Below, one piece after another: positions 1 through 11,690 of a DNA stretch of 64,000 bases. The DNA lies in contig NW_027476461.1 in assembly GCF_051020955.1 (NCBI RefSeq), forward strand, positions 124,001-188,000, in the 5' to 3' direction. This DNA comes from Megalopta genalis (lineage: Eukaryota > Arthropoda > Insecta > Hymenoptera > Halictidae). Made by a program: the position numbers and the translations under genes. How positions within the stretch are numbered: position 1 is the stretch's first letter; the number at the start of each line of letters is the position of its first letter. A model generated the notes under the pieces. That model was given only the letters and a program-made list of their open reading frames with translations, was not told the DNA's origin and did no database searches.

Positions 1-3000
1 GTCAAATCAATGCGATGTAGAAGGTTTAGCTTCAAATCCATGCGAACCAAATGATTTAGCTTCAAACACTTGGGATATAAGTGATATACCTTCAAATGCA
101 GACGAAACAAACGAGTTAGCTTCAAATGCTTGCGAAACACATGATTGAGCTTCAAACAGTTGGGATATAGTCTATATAGCTTCAAATGCAGACGAAACAA
201 ACCAGTTAGCTTCAATTCCATACATAACAAATGATTTAGCTTAAAATTAATGCGAAACACATCTATTAGCTTCAAATTCGTGCGAAACACATGATTTATC
301 GTCAAATCAATGCGATGTAGAAGGTTTAGCTTCAAATCCATGCGATGCAAACGATTTAGCTTCATATACTTGCGATATAAGTGATATAGCTTCAAATGCA
401 GACGAAACAAACGAGTTAGCTTCAAATCCATGCGAAACACATGATATAGCTGCAAATCAATGCGATGTTGATGGTTTAGCTTCAAATCCATGCGAAACAA
501 ATGATTTAGCTTCAGATATTAGCGATATATGTGATATTGCTTCAAGTTCAGACGAAACAAACGAGTTAGCTTCAAATCCATGCGGAACACATGATTTTGC
601 TGCAAATCAATGCGATGTAGAAGGTTCAGCGTCGAATCCATGCGAAACAACTGATTTAGCTTCAAACACCCGGGATATAAGTGATATAGCTTCAAATGCA
701 GACGAAACAGACGAGTTAGCTTCAAATGCTTGCGAAACACATGATTTAGCTGCAAATCAATGCGATGTAGAAGGTTTAGGTTCAAATCCATGCGAAACAA
801 ATGATTGAGCTTCAGATACTTGCGATATATGTGATATAGCTTCATCTGCATGCGAAACAAACGAGTTAGCTTCAAATCCATGCGAAACACATGATTTGGA
901 TGCAAATCAATGCGATGTGGAAGGTTTAGCTTCAAATCCATGCGGAACAAATGATTTAGCTTCAAATACTTGCGATATAAGTGATATAGCTTCAAATGCT
1001 GGGAAACAAACGAGTTAGCTTCAAATCCATACGAAACACATGATTTAGCTGCAAATCAATGCAATGACGAAGGTTTAGCTTCAAATCCATGGGAAACAAT
1101 TGATTTAGAGTCACATACTATCGATTTGTGATATAGCTTCAAATGCAGGAGAAACAAACGAGTTAGCTTCGTATACAAGCGAAACACATGATTTAGATTC
1201 AAATCAATGCGATGTAGAAGGTTTAGCGTCGAATCCATGCGAAACAACTGATTTAGCTTCAAACACTCGGGATATAAGTGATATAGCTTCAAATGCAGAC
1301 GAAACAGACGAGTAAGCTTCAAATCCATGCGAAACGCAGGATTTAGCTGCAAATCAATGCGATGTAGAAGGTTTAGGTTCAAATCCATGCGAAACAAATG
1401 ATTGAGCTTCAAACAGTTGGGATATAGGCTATATAGCTTCAAATGCTGGCGAAACAAACCAGTTAGCTTCAATTCCATACGTAACACATGATTTAGCTTA
1501 AAAATAATGTGAAACACATCTATTAGCTTCAAATTCGTGCGAAACACATGATTTAGCTGCAAATCAATGCGATGTAGAAGGTTTCGCTTCAAATCCATGC
1601 GAAACTAATGATTTAGCGTCAAATCAATGCGATGTAGAAGGTTTAGCATCAAATCCATGCGAAACCAATGATTTAGCTTCAGATACTTGCGATATAAGTG
1701 ATATTGCTTCAAATGCAGACGAGACAAACGAGATAGCTTCAAATCAATGCGACACAAATGATTATAGCTTCAGATACTAGCGATATAATCGATATTGCTT
1801 CAAGTGCAGTCGAAACAAACGAGTTAGCTTCAAATCCATGCGGAACACATGATTTAGCTTAAAACTCATGCGATACACGTGGATTAGATTGAAATCCATG
1901 CCAAACAAATACTTTAGATTCAGATACTTGTGATATACGTTATTTAGATTCAACTGCATGCGCAACAAACGAGTTAGCTTCAAATCAATGCGAAACACAT
2001 CTATTAGTTTCAAATTCGTGCGAAACACATGATTTAGCTACAAATCAATGCGATGTAGAAGGTTTTGCTTCAAATCCATGCGAAACAAATGATTTAGCTT
2101 CAGATACTTGTGATATATGTGATATAGCTTCATCAGCATGCGAAACAAACGAGTTAGCTTCAAATCCATGCGAAACACATGATTTAGATGCAAATCAATG
2201 CGATGTAGAAGGTTTAGCTTCTAATCCATGCGAAACAAATGATTTAGCTTCAGATACTTGCGATATAAGTGACATAGCTTCAAATGAAGACGAAACAATC
2301 GAGTTAGCTTCAAATCCAAGAGAAACACATGATTTTGCTGCAAATCAATGCGATGTCGAAGGTTTAGCGTCAAATACATGCGAAACAAATGATTTAGCTT
2401 CAGATACTAGCGATATATGTGATATTGCTTCAAGTACAGACGAAACAAACTAGTTAGTTTCAAATCCATGCGGAACACATGATTGAGCTTAAAATTCATG
2501 CGATTTAGAAGGTTTAGCTTCAAATCCATGGGAAACAAATGATTGAGCTGCAAACAATTGGGATATAAGTGATATAGCTTCAAATGTAGACGAAACAAAC
2601 GAGTTAGCTTCAAATCCATGCGATACACATGACTTAGCTGCAAATCAATGCGATGTAGAAGGTTTAACTTCAAATCCATGCGAAACAAATGATTTAGCAT
2701 CGGATACTTGCGATATAACTCATATAGCTTCAAATGCAGGGGAAATAAACGAGTTAACATCAAATCCTTGCAAAACATATGATTTAGCTTCAAATCAATG
2801 GGATGTAGTGGGTTTAGCTTCAAATCCAAGCGAAACACGTGATTTAGCTTCAAATCAATGCGATGTAGAAGGTTTTAGTTCAAATCCTTGCGAAACAAAT
2901 GATTTAGCTACAAACAATTGGTATATAAGTGACATAGCTTCAAATGCAGACGACTCAAACGAGTTAGCTTCAAAATCCATGTGATACACATCATTTAGCT

Positions 3001-3897
3001 TCAAATAGATGCGAAGTAGAAGCCTTAGCTTCAAATCCATGCGAAACAAATGATTTAGGTTCAGGTACTTGCGCTATATGTGATATAGCTTCAAATGCAG
3101 ACGAATCAATCGAATTAGCTTCAAAATCCATGCGATACACAACATTTAGCTTCAAATACTTGCGATATAAGTGATATAGCTTCAACTGCAGACGAAGCAA
3201 ACGAGCTAGCTTCAAATCCAAGCGAAACACATGATTTATCTTCAAATCAATTCAAAGTAGAATGCTTAGCTTCAAAATCTATGCGAAACACATGATTTAG
3301 CTGCAAATCAATGCCATGTTGAAGGTTTAGCTTCAAATCCAAGCGAAACACACGATTTAGCTCCAAATCAATGCGATGTAGAAGTTTTAGCTTCAAATCC
3401 ATGCGAAACAAATGATTTAGCTTCAAACACATTGGATATAGGTGATATAGCTTCAAATGCAGACGAATCAAACGAGTTAGCTTCAAAATCCATGCCATAC
3501 ATATGATTTAGCTTCAAATCAATGCGAAGTAGAAGGCTCAGCATCAAATCCATGCGGAACAAATGATTCAGCTTCAGATACTTGCGATATATGTGATATA
3601 GTTTCAAATGCAGACGGAACAAACGAGCTAGCTTCAAATCTATGCCATGTATAATGTTTAGCTTCAAATCCATACGAAACACATGATTTAGCTGCAAATC
3701 AATGCGATGAAGAAGGTTTAGATGCATTCCATGCGATACACATGATGTAGCATCAAATCAATGCGATGTAGAAGGTTCAGCTTCAAATCCATGCGACACA
3801 AATGATTTAGCTTCAGATGCTTGGGATATAAGTGATATAGCTTCAAATGGAGACGAAACAAACGAGCTAACTTCAAATCGATGCGAAACACATGATT
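1..3897. repeat. 30-bp satellite in type 1 pentameric (150-bp) higher-order repeats
   Basis: Every 30 bases a monomer opening with gcttcaaat recurs, and five monomer types follow in order. From their central CG they read: A cgaaacacatgattta, B cgatgtagaaggttta, C cgaaacaaatgattta, D cgatataagtgatata, E cgaaacaaacgagtta. A-B-C-D-E makes 150 bp. In this block copies are diverged by scattered substitutions. One D monomer is shortened to 27 bp near 1,108-1,134. One C is missing near 1,003, which shifts the register by one base. Monomers of 31 bp (an extra A in ttcaaaatcc) occur near 2,972, 3,122, 3,270 and 3,482. No gene is visible here. Open frames exist on both strands but are by-products of the period. 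Confidence 0.95.
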
Positions 3898-6107
3898 TAG
3901 CTTCACATTCATGCGAGTCACATGGTTTAGCTTCATAGCTTCATATTCTTGCGAAACAGATGGTTTATTTCATATACTTGTGATAAACATGATTTAGATT
4001 CAACTGCATGCCAAACTTACGAGTTAGCTTCAATTCCACGCGAAGCACATGATTTAGCTTCAATTTGATGCGATGTTGAAGGCTTAGCTTCAAATCAACG
4101 CGAAACGAACGATTTAGTTTCAAATACTTGCGAATATAAGTGATATAGCTTTAAATGCAGACGAAACAAGCGAGTTAGCTTGAAATCCATGCGAAACACA
4201 TGATTCAGCTACGAATTCAAACGAAACATATCGTTTAGCTTAATATTCATGCGAAAGATATGTTTCAGATTCAAATACTTGTGATATACATGATTTAACT
4301 TCAACTGCATGCGAAGCAAACGACTTAGCTTCAAATCCAAGCGAAACACATGATTCAGCTTCAAATCCAAGCGAAACACATGATCTAGCTTCAAATCAAT
4401 GCGAAGTAGGAGGCTTAGCTTCAAGTCCATGCGAAAGACATAATTTTGTTCAAATCAATGCAGAGTAGAAGATTTAGCTACAAATCCATACGAATCAAAT
4501 GGTTTAGCTTCAAATACTTGTGATATACATGATTCAGCTTCAAATGCAGGCGAAAAAAACGAGTTAGCATCAAATCCTAGCGAAATACATGATCTAGTTT
4601 CAAATCAATGTGAAGTAGACGGCTTAACTACAAATACATGAGAAACAAATGATTTATCTTCAGATAATTGCGATGTAAGTGATATAGCTTCAAATGCAGG
4701 CGAAACAATCGAGTTAACTTCAAAACAATGCGAACTAGAAGGTTTATCTTCAAATCCATGCGAAACAAATGGTTTAGCTTCAATTACTTGTGAATCTAAG
4801 CGATATAGCTTCAACTGAATGCGAAACAAACGAGTTAGCTTCAAATCCATGCGATACATATGATTTAGCTTCAAATCAATGCGAAGTAGAAGGCTTAGCT
4901 TCAAGTCCATGCGAAAGACATAATTTTCCTTCAAATCAATGCGAAGTAGAAGATTTAGCAACATATCCATACGAATCAAATGGTTTAGCTTCAAATACTT
5001 GTGATATACATGATTCAGCTCCAAATACAGGCGAAACAAACAAGTTAGCTTTAAATCCAAGCGAAACACATGATCTAGCTTCAAATGAATGCGAAGTAGA
5101 AGGCTTAGCTTCAAATCAATGCGAAGCAAATGCTTTAGATTCAAATAATTGTGATATACATGATTTAGATTCAAATGCTGGCGAAACAAACAAGTTAGCT
5201 TCAAATCAAATTGAAACACATGATTTAGCTTCAAATTCTTGCGAAGTGGAATGCTTAGCTTCAAATCGATGCGAAACAAATGGTTTAGCTTCAAATACTT
5301 GTGATATACATGATTTTGATTCAAATGAAGGCGAAAAAACGAGTTAGCTTCAAATCCATGCGAAACACATGATTTAGCTTCAAATTCATTCGAAACACGT
5401 GGTTTAGCTTAATATTCATGCGAAACAAATGGTCCAGCTTCAAATACTTGTGATATACATGATTTAGCTTCAACTGCATGTGAAACAAACGTGTTAGCTT
5501 CAAATTCAAGCGAAAGAAATGATTCAGCTTCAAATCAATGCGAAGTAGAAGGCTTAGCTTCAAATCCATGCGAAACAATTGGTTTAGCTTCAAATACTTG
5601 TGATATACATGATTTAGATGCAGCTGCATGCGGAATAAACGATTTAGCGTCACGCCCAAGGGAAACACATGATTTAACTTCAAATCAATGCGAAGTAGAA
5701 GCCTTAGCATCAAATCAATGCGAAACAAATGGTTCAGCTTCAAATACTTGAGATATGCATGATTTAGCTTCAATCGCATGCGAAACAAACGAGTTAGCTT
5801 CAAATCCATGCGGATCACAGGATTCAGCTTTAAATCAATGCGAAGTAGCAGGCTTAGCTTCAAACCCATACGAGACAAATGCTTTAGCTTCAAATACTTG
5901 TGATATACATGATTTAGCTTCAACTTCATGTGAAACAAACGTGTTAGATACGAATTCAAGCGAAACACAGGATTCAGCTTCAAATCAATGCGAAGTAGAA
6001 GGCTTAGCTTCAAATCCATGCGAATCAAATGCTATAGCTTCAAATACTTGTGATATACATGATTTAGCATCAACAGCATATGAAACAAACGAGTTAGCTT
6101 CAAAATC
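3898..6107. repeat. 30-bp satellite, type 2 HOR subfamily
   Basis: The same 30-bp monomer and five-step order continue, but with a consistent set of linked variants. B becomes cgaagtagaaggctta, C becomes cgaaacaaatggttta, D becomes tgtgatatacatgattta, and E begins with actgcatgcg. The variants occur together over about 2.2 kb, so this is a distinct HOR subfamily rather than random drift. The plus frame is open over 4,790-5,347, 5,491-5,751 and 5,755-6,123, longer than in most type 1 DNA. The first of these opens at GTG rather than ATG. The right boundary is a switch back to type 1 at a 31-bp monomer near 6,098-6,128. Confidence 0.9.
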
Positions 6108-9100
6108 CATTCGAAACACATGATTTAGCTGCAAATCAATGCGATGTAGAAGGTTTAGATTCAAATCCATTCGAAACAAATGATTTAGGTTCATATCAAT
6201 GCGAAGTAGAAGGCTTCGCTTCTAATCCATTCGGAACAAATGATTAAGCTTCAAATCCTTGCGATATAAGTGATATAGCATCAAATGCAGACGAATCAAA
6301 CGAGTTAGCTTCAACATCCATGCGATACACAACATTTAGCTTCAACTCGATACGAAGTAGAAGGCTTAGCTTCGAATCCATGCGTAACAAATGTTTTAGC
6401 TTCAGATACTTGCGATATAAGTGATATAGCTCCAAATGCAGGAGAAACAAACCAGTTATCTTCAAATCCATGCGAAACATATGATTTAGCTGCAAATCAA
6501 TGCGATGTAGAAGGTTTAGATTCAAATTCATGCGGTACACAAGGTTTAGCATCAAATCAATGCGATGTAGAAGGTTTAGCTTCGTATCTATGCGAAACAA
6601 ATGATTGAGCTTCAAACACTTGGAATATAGTTTAAATATCTTCAAATGAAGACGAATCAAACGAGTTAGCTTCAAAATCCATTCGAAACACATGATTTAG
6701 CTGCAAATCAATGCGATGTAGAAGGTATAGCTTCAAATCCATGCGAAACAAATGATTTAGCTTCAGATACTTGCGATATAACTGATATAGCTTCAAATGC
6801 AGGCGCAACTAACGAGTTGGCTGCAAATCCATGCAAAACACATGACTTTTCTTCAAATACTTGCGATATAAGTGATATAGCTTCAAATGCAGATGAAGCA
6901 AACGAGCTAGCTTCAAATCAATGAGATGTTGAATTTTTGCTTCAAAGCCATGCGAAACAAATGATTTAGCATCAGATGCTTGCGATATAAATGATATAGC
7001 TTCAAATGCAGACGAAACAAACGAGTTAGCTTCATATCCAAGCGAAACACATGATTTATATGCTTATTAATGCGAAATAGAAGGTTTAGCTTCAAATCCA
7101 TGAGAAACAAATGATTTAGCATCAGATACTTGCGATATAAGTGATATAGCATCTAATGCAGGCGAAACGAACGAGTTAGCTTCAAATCCATGCGAAACAC
7201 AAGGTTTAGCATCAAATTAATACGATGTAGAAGGTTTACCTTCAAATCTATGCGAAACAAATGATTGAGCTTCAAACCCTTGGGATATAGGTGATATAGA
7301 TGCAACTGCATGCGAAACAAACGAGTTAGCTTCAAATGCATGCGAAACAAATGATGTAGCTACAAATCAATTCGAAGTAGAAGGAATACCTTCAAATCCA
7401 TACGGAACAAATGGTTTAGCTACAAATACTTGTGATATACGTTATTTAGATTTATCAGCATGCGCAACAAAAGAGTTAGTTTCAAATCCATGCGAAACAC
7501 ATGATTTAGCAGCAAATCAATGCGAAGTAGAAGGCTTAGTTTCAAATCCATTCGAAACAAATGATTCAGGTTCAAATCAATGCGAAGTAGAAGGCTTAGC
7601 TTCTAATCCATTCGGAACAAATGATTAAGCTTCAAATCCTTGCGATATAAGTGATATAGCATCAAATGCAGACGAATCAAACGAGTTAGCTTCAAAATCC
7701 ATGCGATACACAACATTTAGCTTCAACTCGATACGAAGTAGAAGGCTTAGCTTCAAATCCATGCGTAACAAATTGTTTTAGCTTCAGATACTTGCGATAT
7801 AAGTGATATAGCTCCAAATGCAGGAGAAACAAACCAGTTAGCTTCAAATCCATGCGAAACATATGAGTAAGCTTCAAAACAATGCTATGTAGAAGGTTTA
7901 GCTTCAAATCCATGCGAAACAAATGATTTAGCTTCAGATACTTGCGATATAACTGATATAGCTTCAAATGCAGGCGCAACTAACGAGTTAGCTTCAAATC
8001 CATGCAAAACACATGATTTTTCTTCAAATACTTGCGATATAAGTGATATAGCTTCAAATGCAGATGAAGCAAACGAGCTAGCTTCAAATCTATGAGATAT
8101 AGAATTTTTGCTTCAAAGTCATGCGAAACAAATGATTTAGCATCAGATGCTTGCGATATAAATGATATAGCTTCAAATGCAGACGAAACAAACGAGTTAG
8201 CTTCATATCCAAGCGAAACACACGATTTATATGCAAATTAATGCGATGCAGTAGGTTCAGCTTCAAATCCATGCGACACAAATGAGTTAGCATCAGATAC
8301 GTGCGATTTAAGTGATATAGCTTCAAATGAAGGAGAAACAAACAAGTTAGCTTCAAATCCATGCAAAACACATGATTTTTCTTCAAATACTTGCGATATA
8401 AGTGATATAGCTTCAAATGCAGATGAAGCAAACGAGCTAGCTTCAAATCTATGCGATGTAGAAATTTTGCTGCAAAGCCATGCGAAACATATGATTTAGC
8501 ATCAGATGCTTGCGATATAAATGATATAGCTTCAAATGCAGACGAAACAAACGAGTTAGCTTCATATCCAAGCGAAACACATTATTTAGCTGCAAATCAA
8601 TGCGATGTAGAAGGTTTAGCTTCAAATCCATGCGAAACAAATGATTTAGATTCAGATACTTGCGATAAAACTGATATAGCTTCAAATGCAGGCGCAACTA
8701 ACGAGTTTGCTTCAAATCCATGCGAAACACATGATTTAGCTGCAAATCAATGCGATGTAGAAGGTTTAGCTTCAATTCCATGCGAAACAAATGATTTAGC
8801 ATCAGATACTTGCGATATGAGTGATATAGAATCAAATGCAAGCGAAACGAACGAGTTAGCTTCAAATCCATGCGAAACACATGATTTAGCTGCAAATCAA
8901 TGCGATGTAGAAGGTTTAGCTTCACTTACATGCGAAACAAATGATTTAGAATCAGATACTTGCGATATAAGTGATATAGCATCAAATGAAGGCGGAACGA
9001 ACGAGTTAGCTTCAAATCCATGCGAAACACATGATTTAGCTGCAAATCAATACGATGTAGAAGGTTTAGATTGAAATCCATGCGTTTCACAAGGTTTAGT

Positions 9101-9173
9101 ATCAAATCAATGCGATGTAGAAGGTTTAGCTTCATATCTATGCGAAACAAATGATTGAGCTTCAAACACTTGG
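6108..9173. repeat. Type 1 satellite left of the transposon, with the cleanest 150-bp periodicity
   Basis: This is type 1 A-E satellite. The HOR is clearest at 8,559-9,068: the A monomer followed by the gctgcaaatc start of B recurs at 8,709, 8,859 and 9,009, exactly 150 bp apart. A segment around 6,180-6,500 (ttcggaacaaatgattaagc near 6,230) is repeated near 7,610, and again near 12,670, beyond the transposon. The plus frame is open for 207 codons at 8,451-9,074 while minus frames are open over the same bases, so neither is taken as a gene. Confidence 0.93.
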
Positions 9174-9181
9174 GATATAGG
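9174..9181. repeat. Left target-site duplication of the hAT element (GATATAGG)
   Basis: GATATAGG lies immediately outside the left TIR and is repeated exactly at 11,704-11,711 outside the right TIR. Eight base pairs is the TSD length characteristic of the hAT superfamily. Uninterrupted paralogous monomers, for example at about 12,061-12,080, carry the same bases once in ttgggatataggtgatatag, which confirms the empty-site structure. Confidence 0.97.
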
Positions 9182-9194
9182 TAGGCTTACCATA
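9182..9194. repeat. Left (3') terminal inverted repeat of the hAT element
   Basis: taggcttaccata is a perfect 13-bp inverted match to 11,691-11,703. Homology between the two ends stops after 13 bp. The subterminal motif ccgggac occurs once on this side, at about 9,211-9,217, but several times at the other end. Confidence 0.95.
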
Positions 9195-9399
9195 ATTACG
9201 AAGAGCCAAACCGGGACGCAGAAGAGAAAGAGGCTCATTTTCATTTTGCTTTTCGCTTAATTTGTGTTTTTCATATTTGAAATGCAATCAAAATTATTAT
9301 GAATTGAAGACATATTAATAAATGTGAATATATTTTTTATTAAAAAGAAAAAGAGACAAAGTACAATTAATACAAACAACACAAAAAATTTGCCCGGTT
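9195..9399 (-). other. 3' untranslated and subterminal region of the transposon
   Basis: This AT-rich stretch lies between the left TIR and the transposase stop codon. It holds one subterminal ccgggac motif and candidate polyadenylation signals for the minus-strand transcript. No additional reading frame is supported. Confidence 0.7.
9336..9341 (-). terminator. Candidate polyadenylation signal (AATAAA) of the transposase transcript
   Basis: AATAAA reads on the minus strand about 60 nt downstream of the transposase stop codon. A second AATAAA at 9,399-9,404 overlaps the TAA stop itself. The position suits a eukaryotic 3' end signal, but six-base matches are common in AT-rich DNA. Confidence 0.4.
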
Positions 9400-11269
9400 T
9401 TATTGTTCACCCACGCTTGCTTTATATTTTTCACTAGAGTGCACTTTCTTCAGAATCGTTTTGTCGTGCTTAATTTTGTCATAAAATTCACTGCATGACA
9501 TGTTCAAGTTGAGTTTGCACGTAAGCAAGGCTTCCACAACGCATTCTTCCATCCTCCCCCGATCGTCAGACCACATTTTTTTTATCTGTGAAAAAATTCT
9601 TTCCACTGGCGCTGAAGTACCGGGTAGACACATAGCAAACTCCACAATTTTTTTTAAATTTGGCACCTCAATATGCTGCTTGTGAAAATGGGTGAATAGC
9701 TGGACCCATTTCTCGGAGTAATTAGCTTCATTAGAATTTTGGAAGAAGCTTTTTGCCAATAACACCTCATCAAACAGCTCATCAATCATTATTTGGGTTT
9801 TCGATTGAGGTTTTCGCATTTTATTTATATTTTCTGCTGCTTTTTCGATTTCACTCCAGTTGAGCTCATTTTTCAAGCAGATCCACTCAAAATCTTCAGC
9901 TCCGTCGAAGCTCTTTTCCCACAATGTTAAATACGATATGCAGCGCTCATAAAAAGCGTGAACGTCACTCATGAAGTTTTCGACATTTATGGACTCTTTC
10001 AATTTATTTAAGAGTTGTTTAGCTGCTTGTGGAAGAAATTTGTTTTCCATCCTGTTTTGAAGATTGGTTTTTAACTTTGCCAACTCCATACCTACATCTG
10101 TCGCCGTTGAGTTAGTCTTCTCCATAGACTCAATGGTCTTGTTGAATACATTTAACTGTCCGAGCACAAACCAAAAATAAAGTGCTCCAATTTCTGTTGT
10201 GAAGAACTGTCGCAATGCGAGCGGACAGTTTACTTGAGCAAGAAAATAAGATTTCAAGCCTTCGTATAGCTGCAGGATCCTTTCCACAGCTGGTAATAAA
10301 GACAGAAATCTTGTATTTCCATGTTTCACTAATTTTTTGTACTCGATGTCAGCTGTCTCACAAAACTCTTTTAAGTTTGTGACGCGTACAGTATATATAC
10401 AAAAATATTTGTATATTTTAACAACGATAGCCTCTATTTCGACAGGCAGACCATCAACTGCATGTTGAATTGTATTGTGAATGATGTGTGCGCTGCAACC
10501 AATGCCTTTTATGTTAACGCCGAGACCTTCCTTGAGCCTGGAATAGACGTTGTTGGTGCCCCGCCTGTTTACCCCTCCGAAATTCGTATTACAGTTATCA
10601 CCACAGAAAGCAGCCACCTTGTTTTCTATTTCGTGTCTTTTGATTATCGACATTATGTGATTTGCCAAGATTTCAGACGTTTTCTCCGACGACAGATCGA
10701 AAATCGAGTAACTTTACAGATATACCTCTCACAGGTACAAAGTACCTCACAACTATTGGTGCCAATTTAACATCATGTCTGTTTGATGTATCTGTTGAAA
10801 TGCTCAAAAAATTGCATTCTTTTAGCTCATCGTGTAGTTCATCTCTTGCCATCGGTGCGATCACTCCCGTGATGATCGCTTCGCACTTGGTACGCGCAGA
10901 CCCGAATTTGGGCTCAAATAGCTTCGATATTAATTTTGAGAAGCAATCAGATGTTTTAAAACTTATATCGTGCATTGCTGTATGGAATGCAAAAGTAGCT
11001 TCTTTAGCAGCAATGGAAAGTTCATTTTCTGCGGGTTCGACATTTTTGAAAAACGATGTTATGGTAGATGAGCTTGCAATGACACGTACGCTGGCCTTGT
11101 GTTTCGAGCACTTTAGATGATCCTTGATGTCCGCTCTTCCACCGTGTGCTATTGAAAACTCTGATAAACACTGTTGACATTTCACTCTGTCGTTATGACC
11201 GCAGAGCTTTTTAAGAAACGGATAGTCATTTTCAAGTTCTTTTGTGAATGTACAATTTCGTTTTGGCAT
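9400..11269 (-). pseudogene. hAT transposase, disrupted by a single-base frameshift
   Basis: A DNA transposase for cut-and-paste movement, acting in the nucleus. I chose the ATG at 11,269 because it begins MPKRNCTF, has A at -3, and precedes a BED-like zinc finger (C31, C34, H51, H57). Frame 1 runs to a TGA at 10,673-10,675; frame 2 continues through 9,400. The frame-2 extension opens at TTG, not ATG, so it is not a separate gene. One extra A in a four-A run near 10,678-10,684 explains the break, and the span of 1,870 bases is 3n+1. Allowing for it, the protein has 622 residues. Family motifs: STDTSN (D160, probable first catalytic Asp), FCGDNCN (D224, probable second), GCSAH (C258/H261), and the C-terminal dimerisation motif SAPVERIFS near 552-560. 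At TRFLSLLPAVERIL the aromatic after TR is Phe, where hAT proteins usually have Trp. Frameshift and family are confident; the catalytic assignments are by analogy. Confidence 0.93.
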
Positions 11270-11587
11270 GCTGGGCCAGGAAAAATCGTACGATAAATAT
11301 CTGTTTCGACGAAAAAAAGTCAATACAATAGACACTAAATACAACACAGGCGGGCGACGACGACGTAAAAAAAAAACTGAACGCAACACGGTTTAATAGT
11401 GGACACGTGCAGTAGACAAGCTTGCATGTGCACAACTGACTGAGGTAATAAACTTTCACACTCACGCACGCAGTCGGTATCACTCGTTCTCGCTCGCTTT
11501 TGTTTCGTCTTTGGCGCGGGTGGCACGGGCGGCGCGGCGGGGCGCGGGGGAACGATTGGTTGGGGTGTCGGTGCTGTTCAAGTTTGA
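11270..11587 (-). promoter_or_regulatory. 5' region of the transposase gene (probable promoter and leader)
   Basis: This is the non-coding stretch between the transposase ATG and the 5' subterminal repeats. On the minus strand two overlapping matches to the arthropod initiator TCAGTY lie at 11,438-11,443 and 11,434-11,439, about 170 nt upstream of the ATG. No TATA box is visible at the expected distance. A strongly GC- and CpG-rich tract occupies 11,514-11,551. Promoter function is inferred from position only. Confidence 0.4.
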
Positions 11588-11669
11588 CCGGGACGCCGGG
11601 ACTGGGATCTCAAACCGGGACGTATGGTAAGCCTACCGGGACGCCGGGACTGGGATCTCAAACCGGGAC
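11588..11669. repeat. Tandemly duplicated subterminal repeat with an internal TIR copy
   Basis: A 34-bp GC-rich block beginning ccgggacgccgggactggga occurs at 11,588-11,621 and again at 11,636-11,669, an offset of 48 bp. Between the copies, 11,623-11,635 is an exact extra copy of the right TIR (tatggtaagccta). The outer TIR lies at 11,691-11,703. The end therefore looks like a duplicated terminus, with repeated ccgggac or cccggt motifs typical of hAT subterminal transposase-binding arrays. Confidence 0.88.
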
Positions 11670-11690
11670 TATCCCGGTCAAACCGGGACG

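Noticed and set aside
4790..5347. Plus-strand 185-codon ORF as a cysteine-repeat gene
   Set aside because: It starts at GTG, the consensus has no in-frame ATG, it is bounded by stops within the same satellite, and it is overlapped by an open minus frame (4,605-5,324).
1..9173. CRISPR-like array (regular approximately 30-bp repeats)
   Set aside because: There are no unique spacers. The repeats abut directly and are degenerate, no cas genes are present, and the surroundings are eukaryotic.
9400..10668. The 422-codon frame as an independent gene
   Set aside because: Its upstream end is a TTG, it begins in the middle of the hAT catalytic core, and it continues the N-terminal frame after a one-base shift.
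9500..11120. Plus-strand ORFs at 9,500-9,685, 10,462-10,770 and 10,662-11,120
   Set aside because: They lie antisense to the transposase, whose conserved motifs are all on the minus strand. They show no recognisable domains.
11232..11526. Small minus-strand ORFs upstream of the transposase ATG (11,232-11,483; 11,335-11,526) and extension of the transposase to 11,389
   Set aside because: They have low-complexity composition and no family similarity. The ATG at 11,269 fits the start of the BED-finger region and has A at -3.
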